64,000 nt of DNA from Fratercula arctica (lineage: Eukaryota; Chordata; Aves; Charadriiformes; Alcidae), in assembly GCA_947846985.1 (NCBI GenBank), contig CANTUZ010000027.1, positions 5,256,243 to 5,320,242 on the forward strand. Direction: 5' to 3'. The notes beneath the pieces were generated by a model that was given only the letters and a program-made list of their open reading frames with translations, was not told the DNA's origin and searched no databases. Below, piece after piece: positions 1-15,000 of the stretch (the first letter of the stretch is position 1; the number at the start of each line of letters is the position of its first letter). The position numbers and the translations under genes are program-made.

Positions 1-3000
1 GACAAGTGCCCAAGGAGCCACGAGGGAAAACTGTGGCTTCTTTGAAAGCTCTCTAGAAACCGCTTGGATCGCCGCACAGACCTTGGGGCTGCGGGCTTTC
101 CTGGCGCCTTCAGCCTGAAAACAACCCTGTCTCACTCGCCGCAGGGCCGACCAGAGAAATGACCATCAGTCCGGAAAGGGCTGCCTCAAGAGAAGCATCG
201 TAAAACACGTGCCCAAGGAGCCACGAGGGAAAACTGTGGCTTGTTTGAAAGCTCTCTAGAAACCGCTTTCATCGCCACACAGACCTTGGGGCTGCGGGCT
301 TTCCTGGCGCCTTCAGCCTCAAAACAACCCTGTCTCACTCGCCCCAGGGCCGGCCACAAAAATCACCCTATGTCCGGAGACGGTTACCACGAGCGAAGCC
401 AGCTGAGACAAGTGCCCAAGGAGCCACGAGGGAAAACTGTGGCTTGTTTGAAAGCTCTCTAGAAACCGCTTGCATCGCCGCACAGACCTTGGGGCTCCGG
501 GCTTTCCTGGCACGTTCAGCCTCAAAAAAACCATGTCTCACTCGCCCCTGGGACGGCCACAGAAATCACCCTATGTCCGGAAACAGCTGCTGCAAGGGAA
601 GCATCGTAAGACAAGTGCCCAAGGAGCCACGAGGGAAAACTGTGGCTTCTTTGAAAACTCTCTAGAACCGCTTGCATTGCAGTACAGACCTTGGGGCTCT
701 GGGCTTTCCTGGCGCCTTCAGCCTCAAAAACAACCATGTCTCACTCGCCCCAGGGACGGCCACAAAAATCACCCTATGTCCGGAGATGGTTAGCATGAGG
801 GAAGCCAGGTGTGACAAGTAGCCAAGGAGCCACGAGGGAAAACTGTGGCTTCTTTGAAAGCTCTCTAGAAACCGCTTGCATCGCCGCACAGACCTTGGGG
901 CTCCGGGCTTTCCTGGCACGTTCAGCCTCAAAACAACCATGTCTCACTCGCCCCAGGGACGGCCACAAAAAGCACCCTATGTCCGGAGAAGGTTAGCACA
1001 AGGGAAGCCAGGTGTGACAAGTAGCCAAGGAGCCACGAGGGAAAACTGCGGCTTGTTTGAAAGCTCTCTAGAAACCGCTTCCATCACCACACAGACCTTG
1101 GGGCTCGGGGCTTTCCTGGCACCTTCAGCCTGAAAACAACCCTGTCTCACTCGCCGCAGGGCCGACCACAGAAATGACCATCAGTCCGGAAAGGGCTGCC
1201 TCAAGAGAAGCATCGTAAAACACGTGCCCAAGGAGCCACGAGGGAAAACTGTGGCTTGTTTGAAAGCTCTCTAGAAACCGCTTCCATCGCCACACAGACC
1301 TTGGGGCTGCGGGCTTTCCTGGCGCCTTCAGCCTCAAAACAACCCTGTCTCACTCGTCCCAGGGCCGACCACAAAAAGCACCCTATTTCCGGAGATGGTT
1401 AGCATGAGGGAAGCCAGCTGAGACACATGCCCAAGGAGCCACGAGGGAAAACTGTGGCTTGTTGGAAAGCTCTCTAGAAACCGCTTCCATCGCCACACAG
1501 ACCTTGGGGCTGCGGGCTTTCCTGTCACCTTCAGCCTCAAAAAAACCCTGTCTCACTCGCCCCAGGGCCGACCACAAAAATCACCCTATGTCTGGAGATG
1601 GTTAGCATGAGGGAAGGCAGCTGAGACACATGCCCAAGGAGCCACGAGGGAAAACTGTGGCTTGTTGGAAAGCTCTCTAGAAACCGCTTCCATTGCCACA
1701 CAGACCTTGGGGCTGCGGGCTTTCGTGGCGCCTTCAGCCTCAAAACAACCCTGTCTCACTCACCCCAGGGACGACCACAGAAATGACCATCAGTCCGGAA
1801 ACAGTTGCCACAAGAGAAGCAATGTAAGACACGTGCCCAAGGAGCCACGAGGGAAAACTGTGGCTTCTTTGAAAGCTCTCTAGAAACCGCTTGCATCGCC
1901 ACACAGACCTTGGGGCTGCGGGCTTTCCTGGCGCCTTCAGCCTGAAAACAACCCTGTCTCACTCGCCGCAGGGCCGACCAGAGAAATGACCATCAGTCCG
2001 GAAAGGGCTGCCTCAAGAGAAGCATCGTAAAACACGTGCCCAAAGAGCCACGAGGGAAAACTGTGGCTTGTTTGAAAGCTCTCTAGAAACCGCTTTCATC
2101 GCCACACAGACCTTGGGGCTGCGGGCTTTCCTGGCGCCTTCAGCCTCAAAACAACCCTGTCTCACTCGCCGCAGGGCCGGCCACAAAAATCACCCTATGT
2201 CTGGAGATGGTTAGCATGATGGAAGGCAGCTGAGACACGTGCCCAAGGAGCCACGAGGGAAAACTGTGGCTTGTTTGAAAGCTTTCTAGAAACCGCTTGC
2301 ATCGCCGCACAGACCTTGGGGCTCCGGGCTTTCCTGGCACGTTCAGCCTCAAAACAACCCTGTCTCACTCGCCCCAGGGACGGTCACAAAAATCACCCTA
2401 TGTCCGGAGACGGTTACCACGAGCGAAGCCAGCTGAGACAAGTGCCCAAGGAGCCACGAGGGAAAACTGTGGCTTCTTTGAAAGCTCTCTAGAAACCGCT
2501 TGCATTGCAGTACAGACCTTGGGGCTCTGGGCTTTCCTGGCGCCTTCAGCCTCAAAACAACCATGTCTCACTCGCCCCAGGGACGGCCACAAAAATCACC
2601 CTATGTCCGGAAGATGGCTAGCAGAGGGAAGCCAGCGTAGGGACAAGTAGCCCAAGGAGCCACGAGGGAAAACTGTGGCTTCTTTGAAAGCTCTCTAGAA
2701 CCGCTTGCATCGCCGCACAGACCTTGGGGCTCTGGGCTTTCCTGGCACGTTCAGCCTCAAAACAAACCATGTCTCACTCGCCCCAGGGACGGCCACAAAA
2801 AGCACCCTATGTCCGGAGATGGTTTAGCAAAGGGAAGCCAGCTGAGACAAGTAGCCCAAGGAGCCACGAGGGCAAAACTGTGGCTTCTTTGAAAGCTCTC
2901 TAGAAACCGCTTGGATCGCCGCACAGACCTTGGGGCTGCGGGCTTTCCTGGCGCCTTCAGCCTGAAAACAACCCTGTCTCACTCGCCGCAGGGCCGACCA

Positions 3001-6000
3001 GAGAAAGCACCCTCATGTCCGGAGAAGGGCTGCTCAAGAGAAGCATCGTAAACACGTGCCCAAGGAGCCACGAGGGAAACTGTGGCTTGTTTGAAAGCTC
3101 TCTAGAAACCGCTTTCATCGCCACACAGACCTTGGGGCTGCGGGCTTTCCTGGCGCCTTCAGCCTCAAAAACAACCCTGTCTCACTCGCCCAGGGCCGAC
3201 CAAAAAATCACCCTATGTCCGAAGATGGTTAGCATGAGCGAAACCAGCTGAGACAAGTGCCCAAGGAGCCACGAGGGAAAACTGTGGCTTGTTGGAAAGC
3301 TCTCTAGAAACCGCTTCCATCGCCACACAGACATTGGGGCTGCGGGCTTTCCTGTCACCTTCAGCCTCAAAAAAACCCTGTCTCACTCGCCCCAGGGCCG
3401 ACCACAAAAATCACCCTATGTCTGGAGATGGTTAGCATGAAGGAAGGCAGCTGAGACACATGCCCAAGGAGCCACGAGGGAAAACTTTGGCTTGTTGGAA
3501 AGCTCTCTAGAAACCACTTCCATTGCCACACAGACCTTGGGGCTGCGGGCTTTCCTGGCACCTTCAGCCTCAAAAAAACCCTGTCTCACTCGCCCCAGGG
3601 CCGACCACAGAAATGACCATCTGTCCGGAAAGAGTTGCCACAAGAGAAGCAATGTAAGACACGTGCCCAAGGAGCCACGAGGGAAAACTGTGGCTTGTTT
3701 GAAAGCTCTCTAGAAACCGCTTGCATCGCCGCACAGACCTTGGGGCTCCGGGCTTTCCTGGCACGTTCAGCCTCAAAACAACCATGTCTCACTCGCCCCA
3801 GGGCCGGCCACAGAAATCACCCTATGTCCGGAAACAGCTGCTGCAAGGGAAGCATCGTAAGACAAGTGCCCAAGGAGCCACGAGGGAAAACTGTGGCTTC
3901 TTTGAAAGCTCTCTAGAACCGCTTGCATTGCAGTACAGACCTTGGGGCTCTGGGCTTTCCTGGCGCCTTCAGCCTCAAAACAACCATGTCTCACTCGCCC
4001 CAGGGACGGCCACAAAAATCACCCTATGTCCGGAGATGGTTAGCATGAGGGAAGCCAGGTGTGACAAGTAGCCAAGGAGCCACGAGGGAAAACTGTGGCT
4101 TCTTTGAAAGCTCTCTAGAAACCGCTTGCATCGCCGCACAGACCTTGGGGCTCCGGGCTTTCCTGGCACGTTCAGCCTCAAAACAACCATGTCTCACTCG
4201 CCCCAGGGACAGCCACAAAAAGCACCCTATGTCCGGAGAAGTTTAGCAAAAGGGAAGCCAGCTGAGACAAGTGCCCAAGGAGCCACGAGGGAAAACTGTG
4301 GCTTCTTTGAAAGCTCTCTAGAAACCGCTTGGATCGCCACACAGACCTTGGGGCTGCGGGCTTTCCTGGCGCCTTCAGCTTCAAAAGAACCCTGTTTCAC
4401 TCGCCCCAGGGCCGGCCACAAAAATCACCCTATGTCTGGAGATGGTTAGCATGATGGAAGGCAGCTGAGACACGTGCCCAAGGAGCCACGAGGGAAAACT
4501 GTGGCTTGTTTGAAAGCTTTCTAGAAACCGCTTGCATCGCCGCACAGACCTTGGGGCTCCGGGCTTTCCTGGCACGTTCAGCCTCAAAACAACCCTGTCT
4601 CACTCGCCCCAGGGACGGCCACAAAAATCACCCTATGTCCGGAGACGGTTACCACGAGCGAAGCCAGCTGAGACAAGTGCCCAAGGAGCCACGAGGGAAA
4701 ACTGTGGCTTGTTTGAAAGCTCTCTAGAAACCGCTTGCATCGCCGCACAGACCTTGGGGCTGCGGGCTTTCCTGGCACGTTCAGCCTCAAAAAAACCATG
4801 TCTCACTCGCCCCAGGGACGGCCACAGAAATCACCCTATGTCCGGAAACAGCTGCTGCAAGGGAAGCATCGTAAGACAAGTGCCCAAGGAGCCACGAGGG
4901 AAAACTGTGGCTTCTTTGAAAACTCTCTAGAAACCGCTTGCATTGCAGTACAGACCTTGGGGCTGCGGGCTTTCCTGGCGCCTTCAGCCTGAAAACAACC
5001 CTGTCTCACTCGCCGCAGGGCCGACCAGAGAAATGACCATCAGTCCGGAAAGGGCTGCCTCAAGAGAAGCATCGTAAAACACGTGCCCAAGGAGCCACGA
5101 GGGAAAACTGTGGCTTGTTTGAAAGCTCTCTAGAAACCGCTTTCATCGCCACACAGACCTTGGGGCTCCGGGCTTTCCTGGCACGTTCAGCCTCAAAACA
5201 ACCCTGTCTCACTCGCCCCAGGGACGGCCACAAAAATCACCCTATGTCCGGAGACGGTTACCACGAGCGAAGCCAGCTGAGACAAGTGCCCAAGGAGCCA
5301 CGAGGGAAAACTGTGGCTTGTTTGAAAGCTCTCTAGAAACCGCTTGCATCGCCGCACAGACCTTGGTTCTGCGGGCTTTCCTGGCACGTTCAGCCTCAAA
5401 AAAACCATGTCTCACTCGCCCCTGGGACGGCCACAGAAATCACCCTATGTCCGGAAACAGCTGCTGCAAGGGAAGCATCGTAAGACAAGTGCCCAAGGAG
5501 CCACGAGGGAAAACTGTGGCTTCTTTGAAAGCTCTCTAGAACCGCTTGCATTGCAGTACAGACCTTGGGGCTCTGGGCTTTCCTGGCGCCTTCAGCCTCA
5601 AAACAACCATGTCTCACTCGCCCCAGGGACGGCCACAAAAATCACCCTATGTCCGGAGATGGTTAGCATGAGGGAAGCCAGGTGTGACAAGTAGCCAAGG
5701 AGCCACGAGGGAAAACTGTGGCTTCTTTGAAAGCTCTCTAGAAACCGCTTGCATCGCCGCACAGACCTTGGGGCTCTGGGCTTTCCTGGCACGTTCAGCC
5801 TCAAAACAACCATGTCTCACTCGCCCCAGGGACAGCCACAAAAAGCACCCTATGTCCGGAGAAGTTTAGCAAAAGGGAAGCCAGCTGAGACAAGTGCCCA
5901 AGGAGCCACGAGGGAAAACTGTGGCTTCTTTGAAAGCTCTCTAGAAACCGCTTGGATCGCCGCAGAGACCTTGGGGCTGCGGGCTTTCCTGGCGCCTTCA

Positions 6001-9000
6001 GCCTGAAAACAACCCTGTCTCACTCGCCGCAGGGCCGACCAGAGAAATGACCATCAGTCCGGAAAGGGCTGCCTCAAGAGAAGCATCGTAAAACACGTGC
6101 CCAAGGAGCCACGAGGGAAAACTGTGGCTTGTTTGAAAGCTCTCTAGAAACCGCTTTCATCGCCACACAGACCTTGGGGCTGCGGGCTTTCCTGGCACCT
6201 TCAGCCTAAAACAACCCTGTCTCACTCGCCCCAGGGCCGGCCACAAAAATCACCCTATGTCTGGAGATGGTTAGCATGATGGAAGGCAGCTGAGACACGT
6301 GCCCAAGGAGCCACGAGGGAAAACTGTGGCTTGTTTGAAAGCTTTCTAGAAACCGCTTGCATCGCCGCACAGACCTTGGGGCTCCGGGCTTTCCTGGCAC
6401 GTTCAGCCTCAAAACAACCCTGTCTCACTCGCCCCAGGGACGGCCACAAAAATCACCCTATGTCCGGAGACGGTTACCACGAGCGAAGCCAGCTGAGACA
6501 AGTGCCCAAGGAGCCACGAGGGAAAACTGTGGCTTGTTTGAAAGCTCTCTAGAAACCGCTTGCATCGCCGCACAGACCTTGGGGCTCCGGGCTTTCCTGG
6601 CACGTTCAGCCTCAAAAAAACCATGTCTCACTCGCCCCTGGGACGGCTACAAATATGACCATCTGTCCGGAAACAGTTGCCACAAGAGAAGCATCGTAAG
6701 AGACGTGCCCAAGGAGCCACGAGGGAAAACTGTGGCTTGTTTGAAAGCTCTCTAGAAACCGCTTCCATTGCCACACAGACCTTGGGGCTCCGGGCTTTCG
6801 TGGCGCCTTCAGCCTCAAAACAACCCTGTCTCACTCGCCCCAGGGCCGACCAGAGAAATGACCATCTGTCCGGAAACATGCTTGCACAATGAGAAGCATC
6901 GTAAGACACGTGCCCAAGGAGCCACGAGGGAAAACTGTGGCTTGTTTGAAAGCTCTCTTGAAACCGCTTCCATTGCCACACAGACCTTGGGGCTCCGGGC
7001 TTTCCTGGCGCCTTCAGCCTCAAAACAACCCTGTCTCTCTCGCCCCAGGGACGGCTACAAAAATGACCATATGTCCGGAAAGGGCTGCCTCAAGAGAAGC
7101 ATCGTAAGACACGTGCCCAAGGAGCCACGAGGGAAAACTGTGGATTGTTTGAAAGCTCCCTAGAAACCGCTTCCATCGCCGCACAGACCTTGGGGCTCCG
7201 GGCTTTCCTGGCGCCTTCAGCCTCAAAACAACCCTGTCTCACTCGCCCCAGGGCCGACCAGAGAAATGACCATCTGTCCGGAAAGAGTTGCCACAAGAGA
7301 AGCAATGTAAGACACGTGCCCAAGGACCCACGAGGGAAAACTGTGGCTTGTTTGAAAGCTCTCTAGAAACCGCTTGCATCGCCGCACAGACCTTGGGGCT
7401 CCGGGCTTTCCTGGCACGTTCAGCCTCAAAACAACCCTGTCTCACTCGCCCCAGGGACGGCCACAAAAAGCACCCTATGTCCGGAGAAGGTTAGCACAAG
7501 GGAAGCCAGGTGTGACAAGTAGCCAAGGAGCCACGAGGGAAAACTGCGGCTTGTTTGAAAGCTCTCTAGAAACCGCTTCCATCACCACACAGACCTTGGG
7601 GCTCGGGGCTTTCCTGGCACCTTCAGCCTGAAAACAACCCTGTCTCACTCGCCCCAGGGCCGACCACAGAAATGACCATCAGTCCGGAAAGGGCTGCCTC
7701 AAGAGAAGCATCGTAAAACACGTGCCCAAGGAGCCACGAGGGAAAACTGTGGCTTGTTTGAAAGCTCTCTAGAAACCGCTTCCATCGCCACACAGACCTT
7801 GGGGCTGCGGGCTTTCCTGGCGCCTTCAGCCTCAAAACAACCCTGTCTCACTCGTCCCAGGGCCGAGCACAAAAATCACCCTATGTCTGGAGATGGTTAG
7901 CATGAGGGAAGCCAGCTGAGACACATGCCCAAGGAGCCACGAGGGAAAACTGTGGCTTGTTGGAAAGCTCTCTAGAAACCGCTTGCATCGCCACACAGAC
8001 ATTGGGGCTGCGGGCTTTCCTGTCACCTTCAGCCTCAAAAAAACCCTCTCTCACTCGCCCCAGGGCCGACCACAAAAAAATCACCCTATGTCTGGAGATG
8101 GTTAGCATGCGGGAAGGCAGCTGAGACACATGCCCAAGGAGCCACGAGGGAAAACTGTGGCTTGTTGGAAAGCTCTCTAGAAACCGCTTCCATTGCCACA
8201 CAGACCTTGGGGCTCCGGGCTTTCGTGGCGCCTTCAGCCTCAAAACAACCCTGTCTCACTCAGCCCAGGGCCGACCAGAGAAATGACCATCTGTCCGAAA
8301 CAGCTGCCACAAGAGAAAGCATCGTAAGACACGTGCCCAAGGAGCCACGAGGGAAAACTGTGGCTTGTTTGAAAAGCTCTCTAGAAACCGCTTCCATTGC
8401 CACACAGACCTTGGGGGCTCCGGGCTTTCCTGGCGCCTTCAGCCTCAAAAACACCCTGTCTCACTCGCCCCAGGGACGGCTACAAAAATGACCATCAGTC
8501 CGGAAAAGGGCTGCCTCAAGAGAAGCATCGTAAGACACGTGCCCAAGGAGCCACGAGGGAAAACTGTGGCTTGTTTGAAAGCTCTCTAGAAACCGCTTGC
8601 ATCGCCACACAGACCTTGGGGCTCCGGGCTTTCCTGGTGCCTTCAGCCTCAAAACAACCCTGTCTCACTCGCCCCAGGGACGACCAGAGAAATAACCATA
8701 TGTCCGGAAACGAGCTTGCAGCAAGGGAAGCATGTAAGACACGTGACCAAGGACCCACGAGGGAAAACTGTGGCTTCTTTGAAAGCTCTCTAGAAACCGC
8801 TTCCATCGCCGCACAGACCTTGGGGCTCGGGGCTTTCCTGGCACCTTCAGCCTGAAAACAACCCTGTCTCACTCGCCCCAGGACCGACCACAGAAATGAC
8901 CATCAGTCCGGAGATGGTTAGCATGAGGGAAGCCAGGTGTGACAAGTAGCCAAGGAGCCACGAGGGAAAACTGTGGCTTCTTTGAAAGCTCTCTAGAAAC

Positions 9001-12000
9001 CGCTTGCATCGCCGCACAGACCTTGGGGCTCTGGGCTTTCCTGGCACGTTCAGCCTCAAAACAACCATGTCTCACTCGCCCCAGGGACGGCCACAAAAAG
9101 CACCCTATGTCCGGAGAAGTTTAGCAAAAGGGAAGCCAGCTGAGACAAGTGCCCAAGGAGCCACGAGGGAAAACTGTGGCTTCTTTGAAAGCTCTCTAGA
9201 AACCGCTTGGATCGCCGCACAGACCTTGGGGCTGCGGGCTTTCCTGGCGCCTTCAGCCTGAAAACAACCCTGTCTCACTCGCCGCAGGGCCGACCAGAGA
9301 AATGACCATCAGTCCGGAAAGGGCTGCCTCAAGAGAAGCATCGTAAAACACGTGCCCAAGGAGCCACGAGGGAAAACTGTGGCTTGTTTGAAAGCTCTCT
9401 AGAAACCGCTTTCATCGCCACACAGACCTTGGGGCTGCGGGCTTTCCTGGCGCCTTCAGCCTCAAAACAACCCTGTCTCACTCGTCCCAGGGCCGACCAC
9501 AAAAATCACCCTATGTCTGGAGATGGTTAGCATGATGGAAGGCAGCTGAGACACATGCCCAAGGAGCCACGAGGGAAAACTGTGGCTTGTTGGAAAGCTC
9601 TCTAGAAACCGCTTCCATCGCCACACAGACCTTGGGGCTGCGGGCTTTCCTGTCACCTTCAGCCTCAAAAAAAACCCTGTCTCACTCGCCCCAGGGCCGA
9701 CCACAAAAATCACCCTATGTCTGGAGATGGTTAGCATGCGGGAAGGCAGCTGAGACACATGCCCAAGGAGCCAGGAGGGAAAACTTTGGCTTGTTGGAAA
9801 GCTCTCTAGAAACCGCTTCCATTGCCACACAGACCTTGGGGCTCCGGGCTTTCGTGGCGCCTTCAGCCTCAAAACAACCCTGTCTCACTCGCCCCAGGGC
9901 CGACCAGAGAAATGACCATCAGTCCGGAAAGGGCTGCCTCAAGAGAAGCATCGTAAAACACGTGCCCAAGGAGCCACGAGGGAAAACTGTGGCTTCTTTG
10001 AAAGCTCTCTAGAAACCGCTTTCATCGCCACACAGACCTTGGGGCTGCGGGCTTTCCTGGCGCCTTCAGCCTCAAAACAACCCTGTCTCACTCGCCCCAG
10101 GGCCGGCCACAAAAATCACCGTATGTCCGGAGACGGTTACCACGATCGAAGCCAGCTGAGACAAGTGCCCAAGGAGCCACGAGGGAAAACTGTGGCTTGT
10201 TTGAAAGCTCTCTAGAAACCGCTTGCATCGCCGCACAGACCTTGGGGCTCCGGGCTTTCCTGGCACGTTCAGCCTCAAAAAAACCATGTCTCACTCGCCC
10301 CTGGGACGGCCACAGAAATCACCCTATGTCCGGAAACAGCTGCTGCAAGGGAAGCATCGTAAGACAAGTGCCCAAGGAGCCACGAGGGAAAACTGTGGCT
10401 TCTTTGAAAGCTCTCTAGAACCGCTTGCATTGCAGTACAGACCTTGGGGCTCTGGGCTTTCCTGGCGCCTTCAGCCTCAAAACAACCATGTCTCACTCGC
10501 CCCAGGGACGGCCACAAAAATCACCCTATGTCCGGAGATGGTTAGCATGAGGGAAGCCAGGTGTGACAAGTAGCCAAGGAGCCACGAGGGAAAACTGTGG
10601 CTTCTTTGAAAGCTCTCTAGAAACCGCTTGCATCGCCGCACAGACCTTGGGGCTCCGGGCTTTCCTGGCACGTTCAGCCTCAAAAAAACCATGTCTCACT
10701 CGCCCCAGGGACGGCCACAAAAAGCACCCTATGTCCGGAGAAGGTTAGCACAAGGGAAGCCAGGTGTGACAAGTAGCCAAGGAGCCACGAGGGAAAACTG
10801 CGGCTTGTTTGAAAGCTCTCTAGAAACCGCTTCCATCACCACACAGACCTTGGGGCTCGGGGCTTTCCTGGCACCTTCAGCCTGAAAACAACCCTGTCTT
10901 CACTCAGCCCACGGCCGACCAGAGAAATGACCATCAGTCCGGAAAGGGCTGCCTCAAGAGAAGCATCGTAAAACACGTGCCCAAGGAGCCACGAGGGAAA
11001 ACTGTGGCTTGTTTGAAAGCTCTCTAGAAACCGCTTCCATCGCCACACAGACCTTGGGGCTGCGGGCTTTCCTGGCGCCTTCAGCCTCAAAACAACCCTG
11101 TCTCACTCGCCCCAGGGACGGCCACAAAAATCACCCTATGTCTGGAGATGGTTAGCATGAGGGAAGCCAGCTGAGACACATGCCCAAGGAGCCACGAGGG
11201 AAAACTGTGGCTTGTTGGAAAGCTCTCTAGAAACCGCTTCCATCGCCACACAGACCTTGGGGCTGCGGGCTTTCCTGTCACCTTCAGCCTCAAAAAAAAC
11301 CCTGTCTCACTCGCCCCAGGGCCGACCACAAAAATCACCCTATGTCTGGAGATGGTTAGCATGAGGGAAGGCAGCTGAGACACATGCCCAAGGAGCCACG
11401 AGGGAAAACTTTGGCTTGTTGGAAAGCTCTCTAGAAACCGCTTCCATTGCCACACAGACCTTGGGGCTCCGGGCTTTCGTGGCGCCTTCAGCCTCAAAAC
11501 AACCCTGTCTCACTCACCCCAGGGACGACCACAGAAATGACCATCAGTCCGGAAACAGTTGCCACAAGAGAAGCAATGTAAGACACGTGCCCAAGGAGCC
11601 ACGAGGGAAAACTGTGGCTTGTTTGAAAGCTCTCTAGAAACCGCTTGCATCGCCACACAGACCTTGGAGCTGCGGGCTTTCCTGGCGCCTTCAGCCTGAA
11701 AACAACCCTGTCTCACTCGCCCCAGGGCCGACCAGAGAAATGACCATCAGTCCGGAAAGGGCTGCCTCAAGAGAAGCATCGTAAAACACGTGCCCAGGAG
11801 CCACGAGGGAAAACTGTGGCTTGTTTGAAAGCTCTCTAGAAACCGCTTTCATCGCCACACAGACCTTGGGGCTGCGGGCTTTCCTGGCGCCTTCAGCCTC
11901 AAAACAACCCTGTCTCACTCGCCCCAGGGACGGCCACAGAAATCACCCTATGTCCGTAAACAGCTGCTGCAAGGGAAGCATCGTAAGACAAGTGCCCAAG

Positions 12001-15000
12001 GAGCCACGAGGGAAAACTGTGGCTTCTTTGAAAGCTCTCTAGAAACCGCTTGCATTGCAGTACAGACCTTGGGTCTCTGGGCTTTCCTGGCGCCTTCAGC
12101 CTCAAAACAACCATGTCTCACTCGCCCCAGGGACGGCCACAAAAATCACCCTATGTCCGGAGAAGTTTAGCAAAAGGGAAGCCAGCTGAGACAAGTGCCC
12201 AAGGAGCCACGAGGGAAAACTGTGGCTTCTTTGAAAGCTCTCTAGAAACCGCTTGCATCGCCGCACAGACCTTGGGGCTGCGGGCTTTCCTGGCGCCTTC
12301 AGCCTGAAAACAACCCTGTCCTCACATCGCCGCAGGGCCGAACAGAGAAATGACCATCAGTCCGGAAAGGGCTGCCTCAAGAGAAGCATCGTAAAACACG
12401 TGGCAAGGAGCCACGAGGGAAAACTGTGGCTTGTTTGAAAGCTCTCTAGAAACCGCTTTCATCGCCACACAGACCTTGGGGCTGCGGGCTTTCCTGGCGC
12501 CTTCAGCCTCAAAACAACCCTGTCTCACTCACTCCAGGGCCGGCCACAAAAATCACCGTATGTCCGGAGACGGTTACCACGAGCGAAGCCAGCTGAGAAC
12601 AAGTGCCCAAGGAGCCAACGAGGGAAAACTGTGGCTTGTTTGAAGCTCTCCTAGAAACCGCTTGCATCGCCGCACAGACCTTGGGGCTCCGGGCTTTCCT
12701 GGCACGTTCAGCCTCAAAAAAACCATGTCTCACTCGCCCCTGGGACAGCCACAGAAATCACCCTATGTCCGGAAACAGCTGCTGCAAGGGAAGCATCGTA
12801 AGAACAAGTGCCCAAGGAGCCACGAGGGAAAACTGTGGGCTTCTTTGAAAGCTCTCTAGAACCGCTTGCATTGCAGTACAGACCTTGGGGCTCTGGGCTT
12901 TCCTGGCGCCTTCAGCCTCAAAACAACCATGTCTCACTCGCCCCGGGACGGCCACAAAAAATCACCCTATGTCCGGAGATGGTTAGCATGGGGGAGCCAG
13001 GTGTGACAAGTAGCCAAGGAGCCACGAGGGAAAACTGTGGCTTCTTTGAAAGCTCTCTAGAAACCGCTTGCATCGCCGCACAGAACCTTGGGGCTCCGGG
13101 CTTTCCTGGCACGTTCAGCCTCAAAACAACCAATGTCTCACCTCGCCCCCAGGGACGGGCCACAAAAAAGCACCCTATGTCCGGAGAAGGTTAGCACAAG
13201 GGAAGCCAGGTGTGACAAGTAGCCAAGGAGCCACGAGGGAAAACTGTGGCTTGTTTTAAAGCTCTCTAGAAACCGCTTCCATCACCACACAGACCTTGGG
13301 GCTCGGGGCTTTCCTGCCACCTTCAGCCTCAGAACCACCCTGTCTCACTCGCCCCAGGGCCGACCAGAGAAATGACCATCAGTCCGGAAAGGCTGCCTCA
13401 AGAGAAGCATCGTAAAACACGTGCCCAAGGAGCCACGAGGGAAAACTGTGGGCTTGTTTGAAAGCTCTCTAGAAACCGCTTCCATCGCCACACAGACCTT
13501 GGGGCTGCGGGCTTCCTGGCGCCTTCAGCCTCAAAACAACCCTGTCTCACGCGCCCCAGGGACGGCCACAAAAATCACCCTATGTCTGGAGATGGTTAGC
13601 ATGAGGGAAGCCAGCTGAGACACAGTGCCCAAGGAGCCACGAGGGAAAACTGTGGCTTTGTTGGAAAGCTCTCTAGAAACCGCTTCATCGCCACACAGAC
13701 CTTGGGGGCTGCGGGCTTTCCTGTCACCTTCAGCCTCAAAAAAAAACCCTGTCTCACTCGCCCCAGGGCCGACCACAAAAATCACCCTATGTCTGGAGAT
13801 GGTTAGCATGAGGGAAGGCAGCTGAGACACATGCCCAAGGAGCCACGAGGGAAAACTTTGGCTTGTTGGAAAGCTCTCTAGAAACCGCTTCCATTGCCAC
13901 ACAGACCTTGGGGCTCCGGGCTTTCGTGGCGCCTTCAGCCTCAAAACAACCCTGTCTCACTCGCCCCAGGGACGACCACAGAAATGACCATCTGTCCGGA
14001 AACAGTTGCCACAAGAGAAGCAATGTAAGACAAGTGCCCAAGGAGCCACGAGGGAAAACTGTGGCTTGTTTGAAAGCTCTCTAGAAAACCGCTTGCCATC
14101 GCCACACAGACCTTGGAGCTGCGGGCTTTCCTGGCACCTCAGCCTGAAAACACCCTGTCTCACTCGCCGCAGGGGCCGACCAGAGAAATGACCATCAGTC
14201 CGGAAAGGGCTGCCTCAAGAGAAGCATCGTAAAACACGTGCCCAAGGAGCCACGAGGGAAAACTGTGGCTTGTTTGAAAGCTCTCTAGAAACCGCTTCCA
14301 TCGCCACACAGACCTTGGGGCTGCGGGCTTTCCTGGCGCCTTCAGCCTCAAAAAAAAACATGTCTCACTCGCCCCAGGGACGGCCACAAAAATCACCCTA
14401 TGTCCGGAACAGCTGCTGCAGGGAAGCATCGTAAGACAAGTGCCCAAGGAGCCACGAGGGAAAACTGTGGCTTCTTTGAAAGCTCTCTAGAACCGCTTGC
14501 ATTGCAGTACAGACCTTGGGGCTCTGGGCTTTCCTGGCGCCTTCAGCCTCAAAACAACCATGTCTCACTCGCCCCAGGGACGGCCACAAAAATCACCCTA
14601 TGTCCGGAGAAGTTTAGCAAAAGGGAAGCCAGCTGAGACAAGTGCCCAAAGAGCCACGAGGGAAAACTGTGGCTTCTTTGAAAGCTCTCATTGAAAACCG
14701 CTTGGATCGCCGCACAGACCTTGGGGCTGCGGGCTTTCCTGGCGCCTTCAGCCTGAAAAACAACCTGTCTCACTCGCCGCAGTGCCGACCAGAGAAATGA
14801 CCATCAGTCCGGAAAGGGCTCCTCAAGAGAAGCATCGTAAAAACACGTGCCCAGGAGCCACGAGGGAAAACTGTGGCTTTTTTGAAGCTCTCTAGAAACC
14901 GCTTTCATCGCCACACCAGACCTTGGGGCTCCGGGCTTTCCTGGCGCCTTCAGCCTCAAAACAACCCTGTCTCACTCGCCCCAGGGCCGGCCACAAAAAT

